Source: Streptomyces musisoli
GTDB lineage: Bacteria > Actinomycetota > Actinomycetes > Streptomycetales > Streptomycetaceae
NCBI RefSeq assembly: GCF_016741855.1
Contig: NZ_JAERRH010000007.1
Location: 186,001-250,000 of the forward strand
Direction: 5' to 3'
DNA: 64,000 nt
Of the stretch, positions 47,234 to 55,843 are shown in pieces; position 1 is the stretch's first letter, and each line of letters begins with the position of its first letter. The notes under the pieces are model-generated. The model had not been told where the DNA came from. It worked only from the letters and a program-made list of their open reading frames with translations, and did no database searches. The position numbers were made by a program, and so were the translations under genes.

Positions 47234-47407
47234 CGAGGCAACAGGCCGCACCGCCCGTCCGACAGCAGGACCGGGGACGGCGGGGCCCCGCCGTCCCCGC
47301 CGCCGGCGGGATCCGGACCGGGAAGGGGCTTTTCCCCGCACGATCCGCAGCCCTGGCCGTCACCCGGCGGGCGCGATCACGCGCGCCCGCCGGCCGTTCC
47401 GGCGGAT

Positions 47408-47785
47408 TCAGCACGTGGAGCTGCTGGAAATCCTTATTCCGTTGACCCTGTAAGCGTTGGCGAACACGGTTTGGGTGTTCGGCTCGAGACAGATCGAGCC
47501 CCCGCTCTGGAGCCGCAGGTACACCACGTCGTCGTTCCGGGTGTTCAGGACCCCGTAGTGCGGCCGGGGGGTGACCGCCTGATAGCCACTGGTGACGTCC
47601 TTGTACTTCGAGATAGGCCTGCCTGCGAGCAAGGCGTCGTTGTCCACGTAGAAGCAGACGTAGGGGTAGGGGCAGCCCTGGGTGGGGGGCTCCGCGTGGG
47701 CCGCGGATGCGCTGGTCATGGCCATGGTTACGACGGCCGCGCTCACCCCCGCGAAGCTTGCGACCTTCCGGATGACGGACTTCAT
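47408..47785 (-). CDS. Small secreted protein, peptidase-inhibitor I36-like
   Basis: A 125-aa preprotein. The ATG at 47785 has TTGGAG 6 nt upstream. Sec signal peptide: MKSVIRK, hydrophobic FAGVSAAVVTMAMTSASA, cleavage near AHA-EP. The mature part starts with QGCPYPYVCFYVDNDALL, similar to the C-x(5)-C-(L/F)Y start of the I36/SMPI inhibitors and related crystallin-like proteins, and ends with a Cys, giving four cysteines. Likely extracellular; inhibitor activity not certain. Confidence 0.75.
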   Translation of the reverse strand: MKSVIRKVASFAGVSAAVVTMAMTSASAAHAEPPTQGCPYPYVCFYVDNDALLAGRPISKYKDVTSGYQAVTPRPHYGVLNTRNDDVVYLRLQSGGSICLEPNTQTVFANAYRVNGIRISSSSTC

Positions 47786-48191
47786 CGGATCTCCAAGAGT
47801 GCTGTGAATTGTTCGATTCGCTCTGCGAGCGGTGATGGACGGGGCGAGGCAGGAGCATGGCCGGGGCGAGCGAACACGTGCCGCCGCCGCGAACTCCCCA
47901 CGTCCCAGGCGAATCGGGGTTCGCCCGGATCCCGGCCGACGCCAGCCGGCCACGGCGGCGGGCGTGCAGACCGACCAGGTACGCATGTGCCTCGCCGCAC
48001 CCCCACCGGCCTCACCCCGCGACCTGGGGCGCCCGAAAGGACATGGGCGCCCCAGGGGCGGGTGCATGGCGGGTGGAGGTGTCATGGTGCTGCCCGGCCA
48101 TCGGCCCGTTTCAGCCGTTGTTCAGCCGGTGTTCAGCAGGCCGTGCGTGCGTTCCGGCCGGCCGCCGGGAAGCGGTCCCGACCGAGGTCCG
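47786..48191. other. Intergenic region with hairpin and copy 1 of a duplicated element
   Basis: No gene is supported in these 406 bp. A perfect 12-bp stem CCTGGGGCGCCC / GGGCGCCCCAGG (48023-48034 and 48045-48056, loop 10) can end transcription of the DUF4232-like gene. From 48025 to 48119 the sequence resembles 48983-49071 upstream of that gene. The remainder up to 47785 holds the promoter of the I36-like gene. Confidence 0.65.
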
Positions 48192-48809
48192 TCACTTCGA
48201 CATGATGAAGTCCAGGGCGAAGCCGGGAGCAGTCGTCCAGTAGGTGACCCGCTGGAAGTCATTGGCGTACAACGTCTCGACGGGCATGGGGACATCGATC
48301 GGCTTGCCCGCGCTGCTGCCGGGCTTGCGCCCCTGGAGGCTGAGGGTGATGCTCTTCGCCTCGTACTCGTCCATGGGGCCGTTGACGAGCAGACCCGCAT
48401 ACGCCTCCTCACCCGGAGCGAGGGTGACGGGGACCCCCGGGTTCGGGTCGCTCTCCTCGATCACGCGGGCCGTGTTCTTACCGGCACCGAGCCGCACGAG
48501 GGGGTAGCGGTAGAGGTTGCACTTCTTGTCGCCGGCGTTCTGGACGGTGAGGAGGAGGTGCCTGGCGTCCTCGCTGTCCGCGGGCTCCTTCGTGGCGGAG
48601 ACCCCGAGGACCTCCTGGGAGCAGGGGGCGACGGTGCCCTTGGCGCCACTGCCGCCCGAGCGGTGCGTCACCGCGTCCACGGCCTTCCCGCCGATCGTCA
48701 ACGGCCCGGTGGCGGAGGCCTGCGCCGACAGACCACCCCCGAGCGCCAGGACGAGACCCGCGGCCACGGCCACACGACGGCCCGTAAGGGACTTCATGTT
48801 CATGCGCAT
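48192..48809 (-). CDS. Secreted DUF4232-like protein
   Basis: A 205-aa exported protein. ATG at 48809 with GGAAAGGAAC directly upstream; two further ATGs follow within five codons. Signal peptide MRMNMKSLTGRRVAVAAGLV (hydrophobic core ends near ASA-TG). The mature domain begins with a Cys-containing APCSQEVLGVSATKEPAD and has HLLLTVQNAGDKKCNLYRYP and VTLAPGEEAYAGLLV, the beta-sandwich pattern of DUF4232 proteins. One likely disulphide. Function unknown; probably envelope or extracellular. Confidence 0.75.
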   Translation of the reverse strand: MRMNMKSLTGRRVAVAAGLVLALGGGLSAQASATGPLTIGGKAVDAVTHRSGGSGAKGTVAPCSQEVLGVSATKEPADSEDARHLLLTVQNAGDKKCNLYRYPLVRLGAGKNTARVIEESDPNPGVPVTLAPGEEAYAGLLVNGPMDEYEAKSITLSLQGRKPGSSAGKPIDVPMPVETLYANDFQRVTYWTTAPGFALDFIMSK

Positions 48810-49607
48810 GTTCCTTTCCTGATCGGTATGAGGTCGCACGGGCCCGCGGCCTGGCACTGCGGATCAAGCCGCTTGCCGGGCTGCCGCGGCCACACACCCC
48901 CCGTCCCTCCGCCCCCACGGACCGGGTTGCTCGGACGGAGACGGTCGGACACACCCGTGAGTGCCCACGCCGCCCCGCATCCCGGGCGCCCAAAGAGCGG
49001 GTTGTCCCAGGGGCGGGTGCACGGGGAGTGGGGTGTCGTGGGGCTGCCGGGCGGTCGGCCGCTTCAGCCGGTGCGACATCCGTAGCATCGGATGCCTCGT
49101 GGGCCGGGGACAACGGCTGTCGCCCAACCTGCAACAGTGGAACGATCCCACCCCGCCCACCTGCGAAAACAGGGAAACCTGGGATGCCTGTCTGGGATGG
49201 GGGCGTGCGAAGGCCGGCCTGAAACCCGAGTGGCCGCCGCGGGAGCTCCGGCAACGCATGCCGGAGCGCGCCCGTCAGGATCACGGTCGGCGCCCGCCCC
49301 CGACGCAGCCGGACACGACTGGCTCGTTGCCACCGGCCCGGAGGTTAGGTGGCGATGTCGGCCTGCCCGGCGGGACAGGGCAATGGATCTGGAACGACAT
49401 CGGCGAAACGAGGCGTGCCCTCGAAACACCCGACGACACCGCGCAACGTGAAACAGAGGCCCTCGCAGCAGCGCTGTGCTCTCTCCAGGCCCTTGTCGAC
49501 GGTCTGACCGACCGGCCCATAAAAGGCGGACACCCTATACCGCAAGGAGGCCGAGCGAAGGACCTGATCCACTTCGCTCGGCCCCCTGATTGGCCCTCCG
49601 AGCACGC
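48810..49607. other. Long gene-poor region with copy 2 of the duplicated element
   Basis: About 800 bp without a gene I can support. 48983-49071 is a diverged second copy of the element at 48025-48119. An open frame on the plus strand ends at 49644 and includes WNDIGETRRALETPDDTAQ; codon bias is weak and no start fits, so it may be a relic. A perfect 12-bp stem GGCCGAGCGAAG / CTTCGCTCGGCC (49549-49583, loop 11) lies near the end. Confidence 0.55.
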
Positions 49608-49643
49608 CAAAGGGCCAACCGCGATCAAGCGATTGGCCCTTTG
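49608..49643 (-). terminator. Hairpin after the truncated tRNA copy
   Basis: 11-bp perfect stem CAAAGGGCCAA / TTGGCCCTTTG, loop 14. It lies on the 3' side of the truncated tRNA-Pro copy, mirroring the terminator after the intact tRNA at 55792-55828, though the sequences differ. Confidence 0.65.
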
Positions 49644-49648
49644 ACCTG

Positions 49649-49693
49649 TGTCGGGGTGGCGGGATTTTGAACCCACGACCTCTTCGTGCCGAA
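49649..49693 (-). pseudogene. 3' fragment of tRNA-Pro, putative att site
   Basis: Matches the 3' part of the intact tRNA-Pro (55842-55885) at 43 of 44 positions, from the anticodon loop to the 3' end, in the same orientation, with one extra A in the T-loop (minus strand) that would break tRNA function. The 5' half is missing. Best read as one att end of an integrated element. Confidence 0.85.
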
Positions 49694-49798
49694 TAAGGTT
49701 CGGTTGGTGAGCCTGCCAGCTTCGATGGCGTTTCGGCAGGTCGGAACGGTGGCATCGGTTGGTGCCGTGTGGCTTAGAGGGGACTCGGGGAGCGGGTC

Positions 49799-49817
49799 GG
49801 CTCCCAGATGGCTCCCA
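49799..49817 (+). other. Two GGCTCCCA octamers, candidate integrase arm sites
   Basis: GGCTCCCA at 49799-49806 and 49810-49817, direct, 11 bp apart, 106 bp inside the left repeat. The same pair with the same spacing lies near the right end (55754, 55765). Confidence 0.55.
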
Positions 49818-50025
49818 GGGCACCGCGGCCGACGGGCTCTGCATGCGTACGCGCCACCCGTTCGACCCGAGTTCTGGCAGAGGCGCAGGACCGCATCACC
49901 GCGGACCCTCTGGTCATTTTCCACGGCCCAACCGGGGGATCACCCGCCCGAAGCCCCTGACATGACACTCCCTTTACCCGCCTGCCCTATGGTCGGAAGC
50001 CACGATTGCGAACGGGGGTTCATCG

Positions 50026-50391
50026 ATGGGTGGCGGCAAGGTCCCCGGCAAGGTGCTGGACATCAAGACCGCCGACATCAAGGCGGCGGCTCCGGCCTTC
50101 CACCAGGGAGCCATCGATCTGAGCAAGGCGTTGACCACGCTGATCCAGACCCTGGACGGCCTGGGGGAACCCTGGGGCCACGACGAGCAGGGCGACAAGT
50201 TCGGCGGTGCCTACAAGCCGCAGCAGAAGAAGATCGAAAGCGCGGCGGGCATCCTTGTGCTCGGCCTGACGAGCATTCACGAGGCCATGGCGGACCTCTC
50301 CGACGGGCACGTGGACAACGACCAGCTCATCGCCGGGATGTTCACGCAAGTGAAGACCGACAAGCAGAGCGACGGTGCCGGTGAGCGTTGA
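50026..50391 (+). CDS. WXG100-like small helical protein
   Basis: A 121-aa protein, all helical, with a central GEPWGHDEQGDKFGGAYKPQQ turn of the type WGxDExGxxFxxxY found in actinobacterial WXG100-related partners of polymorphic toxins. Helices before (IKAAAPAFHQGAIDLSKALTTLIQTL, outlined) and after the turn would form the usual hairpin. ATG with a G-rich stretch (GGGGG) upstream. It overlaps the toxin gene by 17 nt. Probable role: helper or export partner through a type VII secretion system; the secretion genes are not here. Confidence 0.75.
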   Translation: MGGGKVPGKVLDIKTADIKAAAPAFHQGAIDLSKALTTLIQTLDGLGEPWGHDEQGDKFGGAYKPQQKKIESAAGILVLGLTSIHEAMADLSDGHVDNDQLIAGMFTQVKTDKQSDGAGER

Positions 50392-53300
50392 GGACAAGGC
50401 CCGCCACATCCTGCTGAAGCTTGGCCTGTGGTGGCCGGAGGCGGATTCCGGCAAGCTGCGGGACGCGGCGAAGGCCTGGCGTGCCTTCGCCGACTCGGTG
50501 GACGACGTCCGCGCTCCCGTGCACCGCAGCGCATCCTCGATCATCCACAACAACACCGGTGAGTCGATCGAGGCGTTCGAGAAGTTCTGGAGCCGCTACG
50601 CCAAGGACCAGGACGGCGGCTGGCTGAGCGACCTCGCGAAGTCCGCGCGGGGCATGGCCAAGGCGCTGGAGAAGTTCGCCGACGCCATCGACGACGCGAT
50701 CAACAAGCTCTGGACGCAGATCGGCATCGACGCCGCCGTGATCGCTGGCGGAGTGACGCTTGCCTTCTTCACCGCGGGCCTCGCCTCCGGGGCCGCCGTC
50801 GCGGCGGCGGACGCGGTCATCGAGTTCGGCGCCACGATGGGCATCGCGGTCACCACGACGGTGGCCGAGATCGCCGCGGGCACCCTCGTCGCTGCCGCGT
50901 TCGGCGGGGTCGAGTCGGTCGCGGTCGACCTCGCGGTGGCCCAGCCGCTGAAGATGGCGACCGGGCTGCAGCACGGCTTCAGCCTGGACGAGGTCAACCA
51001 GGCCGCCAAGGACGGCATGATCTTCGGCGGCGCGCTGGGTGCGGGCGGCGGCCTGCTCAAGGCGAGCATGGAAGGCGGGCTCGCCGACACGACCCCGCTG
51101 CTGTTGCGCCCGCCCTCGCTCCGCCCCGACCTGGTCGAGCTGGGCCCGGCAGCCCGCAACGCCGAGCGCACCCCGTGCGTGGGCGAGCCGATCGACGTGG
51201 CGACCGGCGCCATGCTGATGACGCAGACGGACCTGACCCTGCCGGGCAGCCTGCCCCTGGAATTCACGCGTACCCACCTCTCCTCCTACCGGGGAGGCGT
51301 CTGCTTCGGCCCGACCTGGATATCCACACTCGACGAGTGCCTCCAGATCGACGGCGAGGGCGTCGTCTTCGCCGCGGCGGACGGCATGCGCCTGGTCTAC
51401 CCGGTCCCGCAGCCCGGCGTCCCCACGATGCCGGCGAAGGGCCCCCGCTGGCCGTTGGAGTGGGACGGCAAGCCGGACGGCGCAATGACGGTCACCGACC
51501 CCACCACGGGCGTGACCCGCACCTTCGCCGCCCCCGTTCCCTCACCCTCCTTCGGCGTCTTCCACCTGGCGCTGGACTCCTGGACCGACCGCAACGGCAA
51601 CCGCGTCGACGTCGAACGCGACGACGACGGCATCCCCTTCGGCATCCGCCACTCCGGCGGCTATTACGTCGCCGTCGACACCCAGGGCCCGCGCATCACG
51701 GCCCTGCGCCTGCTGGACGAGCCGCCATCGCGTTACCGCCCGGGCACCACGCCCGACGAGGGCACGGTCGTGATGCGCTACGGCTACGACACCGCCGGCA
51801 ACCTGACCGAGGTCATAAACTCCAGCGGTGAGCCTCTCCGCTTCACCTACGACACCGAGGGGCGGGTCACCCGCTGGACCGACCGGAACGGAACCTGGTT
51901 CGGTTACCTCTACGACGAGCGCGGCCGAGTCGTCCGCACCGAGGGCGTCGACGGCATCCTCTCCGGCACCCTGACCTACGACGACACCGCCCGCACGACC
52001 ACGTACACGGACTCGCAGGGTCATGTCTCGGTCCACCGGTACAACGCCGAGGGCCAGGTCGAGGAGGAGACGGATCCGCTGGGGCACGTCACCCGCACCC
52101 GCTGGGACGAGTACGGTGCCCGGCCTGTCGCCGTCACCGACTCCCTGGGACGCACGACCCGGTACGCCTACGATGCCTCAGGCAACCTGACGGAACTCAC
52201 CCTGCCGGATGGATCGGTCGCGCGGGCCGCGTGCAACGCGTTCGGGCAGCCCACCGAGGCCGTCGAGCCAGGCGGGGCAGTCTGGCGACACGCCTATGAC
52301 GGGCGGGGCAACCTCCTCACCACCGTCGACCCCACGGGGGCCGAGACCCGGTACACGCACGACGAGGCGGGCCGCCCGATCACGATCACCGACGCCCTCG
52401 GCCACACCCGCACCATCGCGTACGACGCGGCTGGCCTGCCCGTCGCGACGACCGACGAACTGGGCCACACCACTACGATCCGCCGGGACCCCTTCGGCCG
52501 GATCGTCGAGGTGACCGACCCACTGGGCCACACCACCCGCCTGGGCTGGACCATCGAGGGCAAACAGGCGTGGCGCCAACATCCGGACGGCACGCGCGAG
52601 TCATGGGCCTGGGATGCGGAGGGCAATCTCCTCAGCCACACCGACGCCGCGGGTAACACGACCCACCACACCCCGGGCCCCTTCGATGTCCCCACCACGC
52701 GGACGGACCCGGATGGCGCCCGTTACGAGTTTGCCTACGACACCGAACTCCGCCTGACAGGTGTCACCAACCCACAGGGGCGCACCTGGTCGTACACCTA
52801 CGACGAGGCGGGCCGACTGACCGCGGAGATGGACTTCAACGGCCGCACGCTGACATACATCCATGACGCTGCAGGACAGCTGGCCTCCCGGACCAATGGC
52901 GCCGGGGAGACCCTGCACTTCACGCGGGACGCGGTGGGGCGGGTGGTTGAGCAGCGGTCCGAGTCGGGCGCCGTCACGACATTCGCATATGGTCCCGACG
53001 GTGGTCTCGCGCACGCGGCCAATGCCGACGCCGAGGTCGTATTGGAACGGGACAGCCTGGGCCGCGTGCTGTCGGAGACGGTGAACGGCCGCCGGACCAC
53101 CCATGCCTACGACGCTCTCGGCCGCCGTGTACGCCGGGTGACGCCGTCCGGACTGGTCTCGGAATGGACATACGACCCGGCGGGCCGCCCGCTCACTCTG
53201 CGCTCGCCTGTGGGTGAACTGCGCTTCGCTCACGATCCCGCAGGCCGAGAGACCCAGCGCCGCCTCGGTACGGAGGTAAGGCTGACCCAGGTCTGGAGCC

Positions 53301-54697
53301 CGCGGAACCTCCTGACCGGACAGAGCCTGACCATCGGCCCGGCGGCGGACGGCGTGGACTCACTCCTCCAGCACCGCACCTACACACACCGCGCCGACGG
53401 CTACCTCACCGAGATCCGCGAGCTGACCTCGGGTACTCGCCGCTTCGATCTCGACGGCATGGGGCGCGTCACCGGTGTGCGTGCTCATGGCTGGACCGAG
53501 ACCTACGCTTACGACACTGCGGGCAACATGGTGGACGCCAGTGCGCCCGCTCATGACGCGCCCGGCGAGCGCGAGTTCGACGGCACCCTCGTTCGCTCGG
53601 CGAGCGGAACCGTGTACGAGCACGACGCGCAGGGTCGCCTGGTCCGCAGAACCCGCAGGCTGCTGAATGGCCAGGGCCGTACGTGGACCTACGTCTGGAA
53701 CGCCGAGGACCGTCTGACGGAGGTGGTCACACCGGACGGCGACCGGTGGTGCTACGCCTACGACCCGCTGGGCCGGCGCATCTCCAAGCACCGGGTGACC
53801 GAGGATGGCTCGGAGCACGACCGCACGGAGTTCGGCTGGGACGACACCCTTCTGGCCGAGCAGACCGCAGCGGATGGCCGAGTGCTGACCTGGGACTACA
53901 AGCCGGGCACCCCTCGCCTGGTGGCCCAGACCGACCACGAGCCGTCGGCCACGCGGTCGAACGTGTCGTTCCTGGCGCGGCTGGCCGAGGAGACGAACCT
54001 CGAGCGCACCGCTCGCTTCCACGCCGTGGTCACAGACCCCGTGGGTACCCCCATGGAACTGGTGTCCGGGTCCGGAGACTTGCTCTGGCAGCGTCGCACC
54101 ACACTGTGGGGCACGTGCTTCCCTGTACCGGACGACGCCGTGCCCGTCGACTGTCCGTTGCGCTTCCCGGGGCAGTACGCCGACGGCGAGACTGGGTTGC
54201 ACTACAACCTGCACCGATACTACGACCCCGGGACAGCTCGCTACATCAGCGCGGACCCGTTGGGGCTGGTGCCGGCGGACAATCACCACGGCTATGTGCG
54301 CACTCCGCTCACCTGGATCGACCCCCTCGGCCTCTCCCCCTGCAACTACGGCCTCGACGACTTGTCCCAGGCGGCCACCACCATCAAGAAGGGCCAGCTG
54401 TCGCCAGCTGGCAGGGCACTGCAGAAACACGGTGATCCGAGCCCGGGAAATCTGGCCAAACGCGGGCAAGCGCATGTCGATATGTACAATTTCGGCAAGC
54501 TCACTAACAGTGAGCGGACCGAGATCGCCAATGAGATGATCCAGGACATACTCACCGACCCGAACGTGGTCGAGAAGGTCAACACATCGGCGTCGGCTCA
54601 ATACGGCGGCATCACCCGGGACTTCAGGGTTCCTGGTGGTTGGGGCGCCCGATGGAGTTGGCGTGGGGGCCAGCTCACTTTCGAAGGATTCCTGTGA
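50375..54697 (+). CDS. YD-repeat (Rhs-type) polymorphic toxin
   Basis: A 1440-aa protein. Residues 1-110: helical WXG100-like N-terminus (LGLWWPEADSGKLRDAAKAW). About 115-205: hydrophobic, Ala/Gly-rich. About 265-340: DUF6531-type start (CVGEPIDVATGAMLMTQTDL). About 460-1290: many YD repeats such as YDTAGNLTEVINSSGEPLRF and YDEAGRPITITDALGHT. Core end: QYADGETGLHYNLHRYYDPGTARYISADPLGL region with the DPLGL boundary at nt ~54330. Final 120 residues: distinct toxin domain. GTG 50375 or 50381; overlaps the WXG-like gene. Intercellular competition is the family role. Confidence 0.93.
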   Translation: MPVSVEDKARHILLKLGLWWPEADSGKLRDAAKAWRAFADSVDDVRAPVHRSASSIIHNNTGESIEAFEKFWSRYAKDQDGGWLSDLAKSARGMAKALEKFADAIDDAINKLWTQIGIDAAVIAGGVTLAFFTAGLASGAAVAAADAVIEFGATMGIAVTTTVAEIAAGTLVAAAFGGVESVAVDLAVAQPLKMATGLQHGFSLDEVNQAAKDGMIFGGALGAGGGLLKASMEGGLADTTPLLLRPPSLRPDLVELGPAARNAERTPCVGEPIDVATGAMLMTQTDLTLPGSLPLEFTRTHLSSYRGGVCFGPTWISTLDECLQIDGEGVVFAAADGMRLVYPVPQPGVPTMPAKGPRWPLEWDGKPDGAMTVTDPTTGVTRTFAAPVPSPSFGVFHLALDSWTDRNGNRVDVERDDDGIPFGIRHSGGYYVAVDTQGPRITALRLLDEPPSRYRPGTTPDEGTVVMRYGYDTAGNLTEVINSSGEPLRFTYDTEGRVTRWTDRNGTWFGYLYDERGRVVRTEGVDGILSGTLTYDDTARTTTYTDSQGHVSVHRYNAEGQVEEETDPLGHVTRTRWDEYGARPVAVTDSLGRTTRYAYDASGNLTELTLPDGSVARAACNAFGQPTEAVEPGGAVWRHAYDGRGNLLTTVDPTGAETRYTHDEAGRPITITDALGHTRTIAYDAAGLPVATTDELGHTTTIRRDPFGRIVEVTDPLGHTTRLGWTIEGKQAWRQHPDGTRESWAWDAEGNLLSHTDAAGNTTHHTPGPFDVPTTRTDPDGARYEFAYDTELRLTGVTNPQGRTWSYTYDEAGRLTAEMDFNGRTLTYIHDAAGQLASRTNGAGETLHFTRDAVGRVVEQRSESGAVTTFAYGPDGGLAHAANADAEVVLERDSLGRVLSETVNGRRTTHAYDALGRRVRRVTPSGLVSEWTYDPAGRPLTLRSPVGELRFAHDPAGRETQRRLGTEVRLTQVWSPRNLLTGQSLTIGPAADGVDSLLQHRTYTHRADGYLTEIRELTSGTRRFDLDGMGRVTGVRAHGWTETYAYDTAGNMVDASAPAHDAPGEREFDGTLVRSASGTVYEHDAQGRLVRRTRRLLNGQGRTWTYVWNAEDRLTEVVTPDGDRWCYAYDPLGRRISKHRVTEDGSEHDRTEFGWDDTLLAEQTAADGRVLTWDYKPGTPRLVAQTDHEPSATRSNVSFLARLAEETNLERTARFHAVVTDPVGTPMELVSGSGDLLWQRRTTLWGTCFPVPDDAVPVDCPLRFPGQYADGETGLHYNLHRYYDPGTARYISADPLGLVPADNHHGYVRTPLTWIDPLGLSPCNYGLDDLSQAATTIKKGQLSPAGRALQKHGDPSPGNLAKRGQAHVDMYNFGKLTNSERTEIANEMIQDILTDPNVVEKVNTSASAQYGGITRDFRVPGGWGARWSWRGGQLTFEGFL
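54335..54694 (+). other. C-terminal toxin domain of the YD-repeat protein
   Basis: 120 residues after DPLGL: SPAGRALQKHGDPSPG, then IANEMIQDILTDPNVV and a tail GGITRDFRVPGGWGARWSW...FEGFL. The KHG plus DILTDP plus GARW...GFL layout recalls BECR-fold ribonuclease toxins (CdiA/Rhs C-termini). Codon use is clearly less GC-biased than in the repeat core, as expected for swappable tips. RNase activity is inference. Confidence 0.55.
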
Positions 54698-55164
54698 TGG
54701 CGAGGCAGTACGAGACCGAACCGGTGTACCGGGAAGAGGACTTCGTCGCAGACGGAGCGCTGCGGGATGTCTGCGTCCTGGACGCCACGATCGATGACTG
54801 GCGGCGCATGTTCGAAGGACTGTCCGCAGTCCCGGGGCGCCATGTTCTTACCTGGACGCTCTCCGGTACGACGGAGAGCGGCGCCTTGGACGCCTCTGCC
54901 GTATGGTCCCGGCTCGAGAAGGATCCGGAGGAATCGGCGAGCCTGGCCATCGACGTTGATGGTGTTTGGTTCACCTGCTACTTCTTCGACCTCGACGAGA
55001 TCGGGTTCACATTCGATCCTTCCGACGTGGTCGACGAGGCGACCTTCGCACCCGTTCGCGCCTTCGTGACCTGGCTGGGGGCGGCGACGGGCCGGGAAGT
55101 CATCGTGACAATGGAAGGCACAGACCACGCTGCCATGCCTGCCCTGATCCGGTGGCGGCCATGA
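54697..55164 (+). CDS. Putative immunity protein
   Basis: A 155-aa acidic soluble protein; ATG overlaps the toxin stop (TGATG) and has GAAGGA 7 nt upstream. Sequence MARQYETEPVYREEDFVADG..., with ATIDDWRRMFEGLSAVPG, FTCYFFDLDEIGFTFDP and VRAFVTWLGAATGREV. No known immunity family is recognised, but its place directly after a toxin tip, its acidity and its size are the usual pattern. It would neutralise the toxin in the producing cell. Confidence 0.75.
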   Translation: MARQYETEPVYREEDFVADGALRDVCVLDATIDDWRRMFEGLSAVPGRHVLTWTLSGTTESGALDASAVWSRLEKDPEESASLAIDVDGVWFTCYFFDLDEIGFTFDPSDVVDEATFAPVRAFVTWLGAATGREVIVTMEGTDHAAMPALIRWRP

Positions 55165-55720
55165 AGGCTAACTGGGCCCCGGGCTGCATCTGCGGTCCCA
55201 TCCGGCTAGCCGAATCCAACCTTGAAAGAGCTTGGCCGCGAACCGGTAGGAAAGAGCTACCAGCTGTGGGCACTGTTCAGTTCACCGTACCGTACTGCCT
55301 GGCCGGGGCGAGCCCAGCGGATTCAATCTGGGCGACATGCCGTCACCGGGGACTGCGGCGCAGTCGACTCGGTCGGCCAAGTCCCCGACCAAGGGATGAC
55401 GATCTACCCTTCCGTCATTCAGCTGCTGGACAGTCTGCGTGGCTCACTGCTGCGTGACACCCTTGTGCTCAGCTTCATTGTCCTCGCTCAGTCCGTCCCC
55501 TCGTGTCAGACGGAAAGGATTAAGGGCCGCAAGCCGGGAGGGCGAGCCGCAGTGCCAGCCGCGGGGCCCGAGCCCACGCCCGGACAGGTGGCAGACCGGG
55601 AGAGGAGAGGCGCACGCAGCCGCCGTCCCAGCCAGCAGCCACCTGAGCCGTGGTGCACCTCACTGGGTGCAAGGCGGCTTCCAGCATGATGTGTCAGGCG
55701 CCGCCTCCGCCGAAGAGGCA
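55165..55720. other. Gene-free end of the element
   Basis: No gene supported. A plus-strand frame (55222-55689) has a plausible-looking patch MTIYPSVIQLLDSLRGSLL but is otherwise low in coding bias; it may be a relic of an older tip or immunity gene. No integrase remnant recognised. Confidence 0.5.
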
Positions 55721-55772
55721 TGGGAGCCGTTTTGGGAGCCGGACTCCGAAGTCGGCTCCCAAACGGCTCCCA
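55721..55772. other. Four TGGGAGCC/GGCTCCCA octamers, candidate integrase arm sites
   Basis: TGGGAGCC at 55721 and 55733, GGCTCCCA at 55754 and 55765; together an inverted repeat of GGGAGCCGTTT(T)GGGAGCCG with an 11-nt centre. Spacing 12 and 11 bp. It is 70 bp inside the right att repeat. Confidence 0.6.
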
Positions 55773-55791
55773 AAATGAACCCCCAAACCAC

Positions 55792-55828
55792 TCAGGGGCC
55801 TGATCCACTCGATGGATCAGGCCCCTGA
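55792..55828 (-). terminator. tRNA-Pro terminator
   Basis: Perfect 15-bp stem TCAGGGGCCTGATCC / GGATCAGGCCCCTGA with a 7-nt loop, 15 nt beyond the tRNA 3' end on the minus strand. Confidence 0.8.
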
Positions 55829-55843
55829 CCTGGTACTTCACTG

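Noticed and set aside
48961-49644. 227-codon frame upstream of the tRNA fragment
   Set aside because: Runs through the duplicated element and hairpins; only a short part looks protein-like. Kept as possible relic only.
49649-49693. Second functional tRNA-Pro
   Set aside because: 5' half is absent and the T-loop has an extra base.
49690-50025. Integrase remnant at the left end of the element
   Set aside because: All frames checked by eye for the R..HxxR..Y pattern; nothing convincing.
55222-55689. 155-codon frame after the immunity gene
   Set aside because: Low coding bias and low-complexity end; could be a relic but not a supported gene.
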